From positions 226,222 through 290,221 of the forward strand of contig NZ_WKJK01000010.1 in assembly GCF_009674535.1 (NCBI RefSeq): DNA of 64,000 nucleotides. Reading direction: 5' to 3'. Shown in pieces: positions 1 through 7,442 of this stretch. The first letter of the stretch is position 1, and the number at the start of each line of letters is the position of its first letter. The notes below the pieces were generated by a model. That model was given only the letters and a program-made list of their open reading frames with translations. It was not told the origin of the DNA and searched no databases. A program made the translations under genes and the position numbers. This DNA is from Duganella guangzhouensis. Lineage in GTDB: Bacteria > Pseudomonadota > Gammaproteobacteria > Burkholderiales > Burkholderiaceae_D.

Positions 1-172
1 CGCCGCCCACCACCAGCGTCTTGCCGCTGCAATCGCCCAGCGTATCGAACACGCTTTGCACAAAGTTTTCGAGGTAGTGCGCCTGCTGAAATACTGTGAC
101 TTTCTTGCGCAGGCCGGAAGTGCCCGGCCGCTGGCCGGAAAAAGGGGTAGTGCTGACCGTGGTGATGCTCAT
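1..172 (-). CDS. pgm: Phosphoglucomutase, N-terminal fragment cut by the window edge
   Basis: The minus strand from an ATG at 170-172 encodes 57 residues before the window ends. It begins MSITTVSTTPFSGQRPGTSG and continues through a GLRKKV segment and ENFVQSVFD to CSGKTLVVGG. This is the characteristic N-terminus of alpha-D-glucose-phosphate-specific phosphoglucomutase, including the GTSGLRKKV segment near the phosphosugar site. The enzyme interconverts glucose-1-phosphate and glucose-6-phosphate in the cytosol. The active-site serine loop and all later domains lie outside the window. It reads in the same direction as the sugar transporter upstream of it (269-1588), which fits a maltodextrin catabolic cluster. 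Identification rests on the N-terminal motif only. Confidence 0.85.
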   Translation of the reverse strand, partial: MSITTVSTTPFSGQRPGTSGLRKKVTVFQQAHYLENFVQSVFDTLGDCSGKTLVVGG

Positions 173-268
173 GTTCGCTCCGCATAAATGGTGACTGTGG
201 TTTGCGACGGTTTTACCTGTTTCGGCAAATTTTCGTCGCACAGTACTTGTCTCGCGAACAATATTACA

Positions 269-1588
269 TCATACCGGCGTCGCCTCGTCGCGTACCGCAA
301 GCGTCAGCACACCGGCCACCACCATGCACACGCCACCCAGCATCAGGGTTTTAACGGTGTGGCCTTCAAACCAGTGCTTGGTCACAAAGCCCAGCAGCAG
401 GCCGCTGACGATTTGCGGGATCACGATAAAGAAGTTGAACACGCCCATGTAGTAGCCCATGCGGTTGGCGGGCAGCGCTCCGGCCAGGATCGCGTACGGC
501 ATGGTCAGAATCGAGGCCCAGGCGATGCCGATGCCGATCATCGGATAGAACAGCGCATTCAGATCGTGAATCGTGTAGATGCTGAACAGGCTGACGCCAC
601 CGATCACCAGGCAGCTCATGTGCACGGTCTTGCGGCTGGTATGGTGCGCAAACACCGGCAGAATGAACGCCGCCAGCGCCGACACGCCGCTGTACACCGC
701 GAACATCACGCCGACGTGGTTGCCGGCCTCCTGGAACGCGGCCGATTGCGCGTCGGTGGTGCCGAACACGTTTTCGCCAATCGCGTTGGTGGTGTAGATC
801 CACATCGCGAACAGCCCGATCCAGGTGAAGAACTGCACCACCGCCAGCTGCATCATGGTCTTCGGCATTTTGCCGAAGCCGCCCAGAATCTCGGCCAGCG
901 CGTGGCCCACACCCTTGCTGTTTTGCTGCTCGGCGCGGAAGGCTGCCAGGTCGTCCGGCGGCGCTTCCTTCGCGGTCAGCACGGTCCACAGCACGGCCAG
1001 GAAGTAGATCGCGCCGCCGGCGTAGAAGGAGTAACGCACGGTGTCGGGAATCTCGCCGGCCACCGGCACGTTGCTCACACCCATATGGGTAAAGATGGTC
1101 GGCAGCAGCGAGGCGATCACCGCGCCCCAACCGATGAAGAAGGTCTGCATCGCAAAGCCGGCGGTTTGCTGCTTCGGTCCCAGCTTGTCGCCGACGAAGG
1201 CGCGGAACGGCTCCATCGACACGTTGATGGCGCCATCCAGCAGCCACAGAACAATCGCGGCCATCCACAAGGCGCTGGAATTCGGCATCAGGAACAAGGC
1301 GATCGACGCCAGCAAGGCGCCAACAAAGAAGAACGGGCGGCGGCGGCCCCACATCGGATGCCAGGTACGGTCGCTCATGTAGCCGATGATCGGCTGCACC
1401 AGCAAACCGGTCACCGGTGGCGCCAGCCAGAATAAGGGGAGATCGTCGGGATTGGCGCCCAGCGTCGAGAAAATGCGGCTGACGTTGGCATTTTGCAGCG
1501 CAAAACCGAATTGAATGCCAAAGAAGCCAAGGCTCATATTCCACAGCTGCCAGAACGACAGTATGGGCTTGTTGCTGGATGAGTGCAT
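269..1588 (-). CDS. MFS sugar transporter, SLC45/maltose-type
   Basis: The protein is 439 residues and is a polytopic inner-membrane carrier of the major facilitator superfamily. It has repeated hydrophobic segments and the family loop signature GYMSDRT...GRRRPF after TM2 (about residues 70-90), as in SLC45/GPH-like sucrose and maltose carriers. The likely role is proton-linked import of maltose or short maltodextrins released in the periplasm by the divergent GH31 enzyme. I chose the ATG at 1588, giving MHSSSNKPILSFWQLW. A longer frame from 1654 adds 22 residues that do not look like family sequence. It is divergent from the GH31 gene, with a shared upstream region containing TTTGTAGCAAAA at 1612. 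Substrate is inferred from context, not from residues. Confidence 0.85.
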   Translation of the reverse strand: MHSSSNKPILSFWQLWNMSLGFFGIQFGFALQNANVSRIFSTLGANPDDLPLFWLAPPVTGLLVQPIIGYMSDRTWHPMWGRRRPFFFVGALLASIALFLMPNSSALWMAAIVLWLLDGAINVSMEPFRAFVGDKLGPKQQTAGFAMQTFFIGWGAVIASLLPTIFTHMGVSNVPVAGEIPDTVRYSFYAGGAIYFLAVLWTVLTAKEAPPDDLAAFRAEQQNSKGVGHALAEILGGFGKMPKTMMQLAVVQFFTWIGLFAMWIYTTNAIGENVFGTTDAQSAAFQEAGNHVGVMFAVYSGVSALAAFILPVFAHHTSRKTVHMSCLVIGGVSLFSIYTIHDLNALFYPMIGIGIAWASILTMPYAILAGALPANRMGYYMGVFNFFIVIPQIVSGLLLGFVTKHWFEGHTVKTLMLGGVCMVVAGVLTLAVRDEATPV

Positions 1589-1611
1589 GCTGCGCGTCCC
1601 GAGTTTTAAAA

Positions 1612-1623
1612 TTTGTAGCAAAA
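1612..1623. promoter_or_regulatory. Operator-like motif between transporter and GH31 gene
   Basis: TTTGTAGCAAAA lies in the 173-bp divergent region between the sugar transporter and the GH31 glucosidase. Similar TTTGTAnnAAWW words occur at 15399, 15571 and 15635 in front of the TonB receptor and GH13 genes. Shared words in front of functionally linked genes suggest a common regulator, but no regulator gene is present in the window and the motif is only inferred. Confidence 0.35.
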
Positions 1624-1761
1624 TAACACGCGACCCTATGCATGTCAATCGCAACTACTTCCCAGTAAAATAAAGGGAAAATGGCTATTCACGGCGCTAT
1701 CTATGGTGTCAAATGTAGCCAAACAACAAAATCCAAGACGATCAACGAGACTGCAACCACT

Positions 1762-4212
1762 ATGACTATTCAAACCCTTGCCAAAGTAGCCACGTTGACG
1801 CTGCTGGCCAGCCAGGCGGCACTGGCGCAAAACGCCGACCGCAAGTTCACCAGCGTCGCCGAACGCGATGGCCAGCTGGAAGTGCGCACCAGCGACGGCA
1901 GCTACTTCATCAAGCCCTACTCCGCCGCCATCATTGAAACCAGCTTCGTGCCGCAGGGCGAAAGCGCCGATCCGGCATCGCACGCGGTGGTGCTGCTGCC
2001 GGCCGCCGTCAAGACCACGCTGAAGCAAAAAGGCGGCAGCATCGAATATGCCACAGCTGGCATCAAAGTCACCATCACCAAATCGCCTTTCTGTATCGCT
2101 TATGCCTACAAGGGCAAGCCGCTGGTGGCGGAAAAGCGCGGTTACATCCACGTCACCGACGATGTGGTCAAGGGCAGCAAGGATATCCACAAGGGCGAGC
2201 CGCGTCAGCTGGAGGCCATCGAGTTCGCGCTGGACAAGGACGAGGCGCTGTACGGTGCAGGCGAGCGCGCGGTCGGCATGAACCGGCGCGGCTACCGCTT
2301 CACGCTGTATAACAAGGCGCACTATGGCTACGGCGAGCATTCGGAGCTGATGGGCTACACCATGCCGGTCGCGATGTCGTCGAAAATGTATGCGATCCAC
2401 TTCGATAACCCGCAAACCGGCTATCTCGATTTCGACAGCGGCAAGAACAACGCGCTGACCTATGAGGCCATCGGCGGCCGCAAGACCTATCAGGTGATCG
2501 CCGGCGACAGCTGGGAAGACGTGGTCGGCAACTACACCAGCCTGACCGGCAAACAACCGCTGCCGCCGCGCTGGGCCTTCGGCAATTTCGCCATGCGCTT
2601 CGGCTATCACGACGAGCAGGAGGCGCGCGACACGGTCGCCAAATTCATCGCGGAAGACATCCCCCTGGATGCGATCGTGTTCGACCTGTTCTGGTTCGGC
2701 AAAGAGATCAAGGGCACCATGGGCAACCTGGCCTGGGACAAGGATAATTTCCCGCAGCCAGAACGCATGATCGCCGACTTCAAGGACAAGGGTGTGCAGA
2801 CGGTAGTCATCACCGAACCGTTTGTGCTGAACACCTCCAGCCGCTGGCGGGAAGCGGTCGACAACAAGGTGCTGGCGCTCGGCCCCGACGGCCAGCCGCG
2901 CACCTACGACTTTTACTTCGGCCACACCGGCTTGATCGACATCTTCAGCCAGCAGGGCAAGGACTGGTTGTGGGGCATCTACAAAGGCCTGCACGCGCAA
3001 GGCGTGGCCGGCGTGTGGGGCGATCTGGGCGAGCCGGAATATCATCCGACCGATGTGCGGCATGCCACCGGCAGCGCGGACCAAGTGCACAACATCTACG
3101 GCCACCAATGGGCCGGTCTGGTGGCGGATGGCTACCAGCGCGACTTCCCGAATGAGCGACCGTTCATCCTGATGCGTTCCGGTTACTCGGGCACGCAACG
3201 CTACGGCATCATCCCGTGGTCGGGCGACGTCAATCGCGGCTGGGATGGATTGCAGTCGCAGCCAGAGATCTCGCTGCAAATGGGCATGCAGGGCGTGGGC
3301 TATATGCACTCGGACCTGGGCGGCTTCGCCAATCCGGTGCTGGACGATGAGCTGTACCAGCGCTGGTTGCAGTACGGCGTGTTCCAACCGGTGTTCCGCC
3401 CGCACGCGCAGGAGGAAGTGCCATCGGAACCGGTGTACCGCGAAGAGCACACCAAGGCGCTGGCGCGCGAGGCGATCCGCCTGCGCTATCGCCTGCTGCC
3501 CTACAACTACACGCTGGGCTTCGACAACAACCAGCAAGGCTTGCCGCTGATGCGCCCCATGCTGTACGAGGAACCGCGCAACGCCAAAGTGCGCGCGATG
3601 TCGTCGACCTACTTGTGGGGCAAGGACTTCCTGGTCACGCCGGTGCTGCATCCGGGCCAGGCCAGCGCCGACGTCTACTTCCCCGCCAACAGCGCCTGGT
3701 TCGATTTCTACACCGGCGAAAAGCAAAGTGGCGGCACTACCGGCACCACCCGCGCCATCGCGCTGAGCGCCGATCACGTGCCGGTGTACGTGCGCGCCGG
3801 TGCCTTCATCCCGATGAGCAAAGTGGTGCAGACCACGCGCGACTACAACACCCGTCAGATCGAACTGCACTACTGGCACGACGCCTCGGTCCAAGCAGGC
3901 AGCGGCAAGCTGTATGACGACGATGGTCTCACCGCGCAAGCCTACGAACAAGGCAAGTACGAACTGCTGCGCTTCACCAGCACGCTGCGGGACAAGACGC
4001 TGTCGCTGCGGGTAGCATCGGAAGTCGGCAAGCAGTACCAGCGCCCCGAACGCGGCATCGCGCTCAGCGTGCATAACGTCGGCGCGGCACCATCGTCGGT
4101 GCGGGTTGATGGCAAGGTCGCGGTGTTCGCATGGGACCAGGCGACACGGCTGCTGACGGTGCAAATGCCGGCCAGCGATCAGGCCAATCGCAGCGTCGAT
4201 ATCGCGCTGTAA
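1762..4212 (+). CDS. Exported GH31 alpha-glucosidase
   Basis: The protein is about 816 residues. It has a signal peptide, MTIQTLAKVATLTLLASQ with an Ala-Leu-Ala-Gln cleavage region near residue 21, so it should act in the periplasm. The fold is a GH31 (beta/alpha)8 barrel. The nucleophile is D421 in VWGDLGEPE and the likely acid/base is D489 in PWSGDV. An N-terminal galactose-mutarotase-like beta domain and C-terminal beta domains (VPVYVRAGAFIP) complete the family layout. It probably releases glucose from the non-reducing ends of maltodextrins. The ATG at 1681 would add 27 residues ahead of the signal peptide, so I prefer 1762, although its ribosome site is weak. A strong hairpin terminator follows at 4233-4267. 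Exact linkage specificity is not determined. Confidence 0.88.
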   Translation: MTIQTLAKVATLTLLASQAALAQNADRKFTSVAERDGQLEVRTSDGSYFIKPYSAAIIETSFVPQGESADPASHAVVLLPAAVKTTLKQKGGSIEYATAGIKVTITKSPFCIAYAYKGKPLVAEKRGYIHVTDDVVKGSKDIHKGEPRQLEAIEFALDKDEALYGAGERAVGMNRRGYRFTLYNKAHYGYGEHSELMGYTMPVAMSSKMYAIHFDNPQTGYLDFDSGKNNALTYEAIGGRKTYQVIAGDSWEDVVGNYTSLTGKQPLPPRWAFGNFAMRFGYHDEQEARDTVAKFIAEDIPLDAIVFDLFWFGKEIKGTMGNLAWDKDNFPQPERMIADFKDKGVQTVVITEPFVLNTSSRWREAVDNKVLALGPDGQPRTYDFYFGHTGLIDIFSQQGKDWLWGIYKGLHAQGVAGVWGDLGEPEYHPTDVRHATGSADQVHNIYGHQWAGLVADGYQRDFPNERPFILMRSGYSGTQRYGIIPWSGDVNRGWDGLQSQPEISLQMGMQGVGYMHSDLGGFANPVLDDELYQRWLQYGVFQPVFRPHAQEEVPSEPVYREEHTKALAREAIRLRYRLLPYNYTLGFDNNQQGLPLMRPMLYEEPRNAKVRAMSSTYLWGKDFLVTPVLHPGQASADVYFPANSAWFDFYTGEKQSGGTTGTTRAIALSADHVPVYVRAGAFIPMSKVVQTTRDYNTRQIELHYWHDASVQAGSGKLYDDDGLTAQAYEQGKYELLRFTSTLRDKTLSLRVASEVGKQYQRPERGIALSVHNVGAAPSSVRVDGKVAVFAWDQATRLLTVQMPASDQANRSVDIAL

Positions 4213-4232
4213 TTCGCGCGCAACAGCCCTCC

Positions 4233-4267
4233 AGTGACCGCGTCCAGGCTTCCTTGACGCGGTCACT
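4233..4267 (+). terminator. Hairpin terminator after the GH31 gene
   Basis: AGTGACCGCGTC (4233-4244) and GACGCGGTCACT (4256-4267) form a perfect 12-bp stem with an 11-nt loop, 20 bp after the GH31 stop codon. The following tract (TTCATATCC) is only weakly T-rich, so termination may be partial. Confidence 0.6.
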
Positions 4268-4336
4268 TTCATATCCTATGTTACTTACACCCCTAGCAGA
4301 TAAATAGGGGATAACAACAACTAGGGGAGAGCTGTA

Positions 4337-5113
4337 ATGAAAACTATAAGCAGATTCTCGGTAATAGCAATAACCTGGGCACTCGCCAGCACCGCCTCCG
4401 CGGCACTCACCACCGGCAGCCAAAACGTCAGCGGCAGCCGCACCACGCCCGCCTACGGCGACGCCAATCTGAAGGACAATGCCGGCAACTCCGGCCCCTT
4501 CGGTCCTTACAGCTGGAACTACAGCTACACCCGCAGCTTTGACGGCGACAAGATGGTCAAAGACATCCAGATCAAGTTCTCGTTCGACGCGGACCTGAAC
4601 TACAGCGACACGCAAAAAAGCGACTACATCAAAAAGGTGGAAGCCGGTGTCGAAGGGATCTGGGACAACAAGTACGCTATCAAGGACAACGCCACCGGCA
4701 AGCTGATTCCGATCCTGGTGGACGTCACCACCGACGGCCCGTTCAACCAGAACGTGCAAGTGCATGCCGGCGCCGGCCGCTCGGACATGCTCAACTGGTA
4801 TGTGGGCGATGGCGCCAGCGTCAACGCGCACGAAGTGGGTCACATGATGGGACTGTACGATGAATACATCGGCGGCGCCGTCAACCAATATCCGAATCCC
4901 ACGTTATCCAATGACGGCTTGATGGGACTGGGTGCGCTCAACGCCAATCCGACCATGTACGCGCGCTACTATCAGCAGTATTACGATTACATGAAAGAGC
5001 TTAATCCGGACTCCAGCATCATACTGACGTCGGTGCCGGAACCGTCCGAGCTGCTGATGATGAGCCTGGGCCTGGCGATGTTAGGACTATATGCGACGAA
5101 GCGAAAAACGTAG
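4337..5113 (+). CDS. PEP-CTERM-sorted zinc metallopeptidase
   Basis: The protein is 258 residues with an N-terminal signal peptide (MKTISRFSVIAITWALAS...ASA). It ends with a PEP-CTERM sorting tail: VPEPSE, a hydrophobic stretch (LLMMSLGLAMLGLY), then the basic end ATKRKT. This predicts export and processing by an exosortase/EpsH system. The centre carries HExxHxxGxxD: H165, E166, H169, G172 and D175, with a later Met-containing DGLMG turn. That is a metzincin-like zinc site with Asp as the third ligand. The strong ribosome site AGGGGAG (4323-4329) supports the start. The downstream small exported protein overlaps its end. Peptidase activity is inferred from the motif, and the substrate is unknown. 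Confidence 0.75.
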   Translation: MKTISRFSVIAITWALASTASAALTTGSQNVSGSRTTPAYGDANLKDNAGNSGPFGPYSWNYSYTRSFDGDKMVKDIQIKFSFDADLNYSDTQKSDYIKKVEAGVEGIWDNKYAIKDNATGKLIPILVDVTTDGPFNQNVQVHAGAGRSDMLNWYVGDGASVNAHEVGHMMGLYDEYIGGAVNQYPNPTLSNDGLMGLGALNANPTMYARYYQQYYDYMKELNPDSSIILTSVPEPSELLMMSLGLAMLGLYATKRKT

Positions 5114-5612
5114 GCGGATGATGTTGCTGCTGCTGGCGCTGCCCTTGCCCGTGCTGGCCAGCGTGGATCAGGTCAGCGCGATCACGCTGCGCGATGTGCA
5201 TCCACTGTACGGTGGACAGATCCTGTATCTGTCCGCCGACGGCAGCGGCTATTGCCAGCTGGTGACACATCCGTCCGGCACGGCCGAATTGCACGAACAG
5301 CGCTACCGGCTGGCGCTGCCGCCAGCGCGCGTGCGGACGCTGTGGCAGCTGCTGTCGGCCGACCAGCTGCGCGCGGCTAGCTCCAGCACGCAGCCCGGCC
5401 TGCCGGGCGCGGCCAGGCCGCGCATCGTGGCGCAGCTGGCGTCCGGCCAGCGCATCGACCTCAGCCGCTGGCAGCATGATCGCCAGCCGGAATTCGACGC
5501 CATCTACCAGGCGCTGCTGGCGATCACCCGCGACGCCGCGACCGGCAGCACACTGCTGGCCGAAGGCCGCTTCGATCCGCAATGGCAACCGCAACAATCT
5601 GCAACACATTAA
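5091..5612 (+). CDS. Small exported protein of unknown function
   Basis: The protein is 173 residues. The ATG at 5091 has AGGA at 5083-5086 with good spacing and gives a basic n-region, MRRSEKRRR, followed by the hydrophobic MMLLLLALPLPVLAS. This is a convincing signal peptide, so I prefer this start over 5118. The gene overlaps the metallopeptidase by 23 bp in another frame, suggesting translational coupling. The mature part has no motif I recognise. It contains two ordinary hydrophilic stretches and a single Cys in GYCQLV. A stem-loop terminator follows at 5701-5732. It might serve as an inhibitor or partner of the upstream peptidase, but only position supports that. Confidence 0.6.
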   Translation: MRRSEKRRRMMLLLLALPLPVLASVDQVSAITLRDVHPLYGGQILYLSADGSGYCQLVTHPSGTAELHEQRYRLALPPARVRTLWQLLSADQLRAASSSTQPGLPGAARPRIVAQLASGQRIDLSRWQHDRQPEFDAIYQALLAITRDAATGSTLLAEGRFDPQWQPQQSATH

Positions 5613-5700
5613 CAACTGGTAAGGGACACGCGCATGAATGTGCGTTAAGATAACACTCCCTCCTAGCATGAACGTGGTATCACACTGCTTTGCAAAACTT

Positions 5701-5732
5701 AACATAAACCTTCATTTTGTAGGGTTTATGTT
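5701..5732 (+). terminator. Stem-loop terminator
   Basis: AACATAAACC (5701-5710) and GGTTTATGTT (5723-5732) form a perfect 10-bp stem around a 12-nt loop, followed by the pyrimidine-rich TCTGCTTCTTT. It separates the metallopeptidase pair from the APS kinase operon. The rest of the 274-bp gap (5613-5886) shows only a small hairpin around 5630-5648. Confidence 0.55.
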
Positions 5733-5886
5733 TCTGCTTCTTTAAGCACGTATCCCTTACTGTAGAAACTGTATCCAGCGGTAATTGTCGGCTGGATGTC
5801 CCCTGCCCGCTGCTAAGCTCGTCATCGAAATCTCCTGTCGCCCCAAAGCTTCGGCGGCGTCCCTTCTCCACTCACCAAGGGATATC

Positions 5887-6441
5887 ATGATCTTGCTCTT
5901 TTGCGGCCTGTCTGGTGCCGGCAAATCGACTCTCGCCCATAGCGTAAAAGCCCGCCTGAGTCGCGCTGTTGTTCCAGTCGAAATCATCGATGGCGATACT
6001 TATCGCGAACGCCTGTGTACCGATCTCGGTTTTTCGCGCCGCGATCGCAGTGAAAACCTGCGCCGTCTCGGCTTTGTGGCAGACCGTTTTGCCGCACACG
6101 GAATCGTCTCCATCATCAGCGCCATCAGTCCGTACGAAGACGTGCGCAACGAGCTGGTACAGTCGTATCCCAACGTCAAAGTAGTGCACATCGATTGCGC
6201 GCTGGACGAGCTGAAACGCCGCGACACCAAAGGTCTGTATCGCCGCGCCAGCCTGCCGGACGATGCGCCCGACAAGCTGCATGGCCTGACCGGCGTCAGC
6301 GATCCCTTCGAAGCACCCGCCGAGCCTGATCTGTATTTCAACACCCAGCACGACAGCATCGACGATTGCACCACCCGCATCTGCGACTACGTGCTGAGCC
6401 AGATGGCGGTGGCCAAGCGCCGGAGGGCACGTCTTGGATAA
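5887..6441 (+). CDS. cysC: Adenylylsulfate (APS) kinase
   Basis: The protein is 184 residues. The P-loop GLSGAGKS occupies residues 7-14. The APS-kinase motifs IDGD and FSRRDRSENLRRLG follow, with the SAISPYEDVR segment and the KGLYRRA lid region. It phosphorylates APS to PAPS, the sulfuryl donor. The ATG at 5887 has an AAGGGA ribosome site at 5877-5882, and an upstream in-frame ATG at 5785 lacks one. The sulfotransferase gene downstream overlaps by 8 bp, so this enzyme probably supplies PAPS directly to it. No ATP sulfurylase (cysD/cysN) is adjacent, so APS must come from genes elsewhere. Confidence 0.92.
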   Translation: MILLFCGLSGAGKSTLAHSVKARLSRAVVPVEIIDGDTYRERLCTDLGFSRRDRSENLRRLGFVADRFAAHGIVSIISAISPYEDVRNELVQSYPNVKVVHIDCALDELKRRDTKGLYRRASLPDDAPDKLHGLTGVSDPFEAPAEPDLYFNTQHDSIDDCTTRICDYVLSQMAVAKRRRARLG

Positions 6442-7315
6442 CACCACGCTGGTCATCACCGGCATGCACCGCTCGGGCACCTCGCTGGTGACCAACTGGC
6501 TGCACAACTGCGGCCTGCAAGTGGGCGAGAGTCTGCTGGACGCCGGCAAGGGCAATGTCGAAGGCCATTTCGAAGACCTGGAATTCCTCAAGATCCACGA
6601 GGAGATCCTGGCCGACAAGGGCGCCGATCCATCCGGCCTGTTCGCGCCGTTCGACCTGATCCCCAGCCGCTACGAAACGGCCAAGATGAAGGCCATCATC
6701 TCGGTCAAGAATGCGCGCTACCAGCAATGGGGCTGGAAGGAACCGCGCACCTGTCTGTTCCTCAGCACCTATACCGAGCTACTGCCGCAGGCGCGCTACC
6801 TGGTGCTGCAGCGCGATTATCGCGAGGTGGTGCAGTCGCTGCTGAAGCGCGACTTCAGCTACATCGACGACAAGTACCAGGCCCGCAGCTGGCCGGTGCG
6901 GCTGGTGTGGAATCACTTCTACCGCTCGATCCGCTTCCGCAAGCACCGCGCCAAATACTACGACCGCTATCTGACCGCGTGGATCGTCTACAACCGCATG
7001 ATCCTGAAAGCGCTGCACACGCTGCCGGAAGACCGCTACCTGGTGGTCAGCTACAAATCACTGAAGAGCCAGTGCGCCGACGTGTTCAACTTCCTCACCG
7101 ACGCGTGGTCGTTCCGGCTGACGTACAAGAAGTTTACCGACATCTACCGCAGTGAGCTAATCAACACCAACACCGACCATCTGCCGGAAACCGCCGACGA
7201 CCACCTGCTGGCGGAAGCGCAGCAGATCAGCGGCCAGATGCGCGCCTATCTGCAAAAGAGCAGCGAGCGGCTGGCGCACCAGGCCGGCACCCTCAGCGCC
7301 TCATCCGCCGCCTGA
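6434..7315 (+). CDS. Sulfotransferase family protein (TTG start)
   Basis: The protein is 293 residues. It opens with the PAPS 5'-phosphosulfate-binding loop in VITGMHRSGTSLV, and has a WGWKEPRT segment and a later 3'-phosphate-type region (VLQRDYREVVQS). These are hallmarks of bacterial sulfotransferases acting on carbohydrates or small molecules. The start is TTG at 6434, overlapping cysC by 8 bp. It is preceded by GGAGG at 6422-6426 with about 7 nt spacing. No ATG fits. No signal peptide is seen, so it should be cytosolic. Together with CysC it forms a PAPS-making and PAPS-using pair. The acceptor is unknown; an exopolysaccharide or sugar precursor is one possibility. Confidence 0.8.
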   Translation: MDNTTLVITGMHRSGTSLVTNWLHNCGLQVGESLLDAGKGNVEGHFEDLEFLKIHEEILADKGADPSGLFAPFDLIPSRYETAKMKAIISVKNARYQQWGWKEPRTCLFLSTYTELLPQARYLVLQRDYREVVQSLLKRDFSYIDDKYQARSWPVRLVWNHFYRSIRFRKHRAKYYDRYLTAWIVYNRMILKALHTLPEDRYLVVSYKSLKSQCADVFNFLTDAWSFRLTYKKFTDIYRSELINTNTDHLPETADDHLLAEAQQISGQMRAYLQKSSERLAHQAGTLSASSAA

Positions 7316-7387
7316 GATCTGTAGCATGCCGTTTTTGTGCAGCGTACTGATCTTGTTGTCCACGACGCAAAAACGCCCTGTATCATA

Positions 7388-7421
7388 GTGGGCTATCGCA
7401 CCAACCGGTGCGATGGCCCAC
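7388..7421 (+). other. Strong 15-bp hairpin in the leader of the M2 peptidase gene
   Basis: Arms 7388-7402 (GTGGGCTATCGCACC) and 7407-7421 pair along all 15 positions with one G-T wobble, around the loop AACC. There is no T-tract on either strand, so it is not a classical terminator. It lies 9 bp before the AGGGAG ribosome site of the peptidase gene. Confidence 0.6.
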
Positions 7422-7442
7422 TCGTCCAACAGGGAGATGTCT

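Noticed and set aside
1681..1761. 27-residue N-terminal extension of the GH31 protein
   Set aside because: It would bury the signal peptide; the internal ATG at 1762 begins a normal one.
1645..4272. Minus-strand open frame of 875 codons opposite the GH31 gene
   Set aside because: It is a GC-rich antisense shadow of a gene with clear catalytic motifs, has no domain and no ribosome site.
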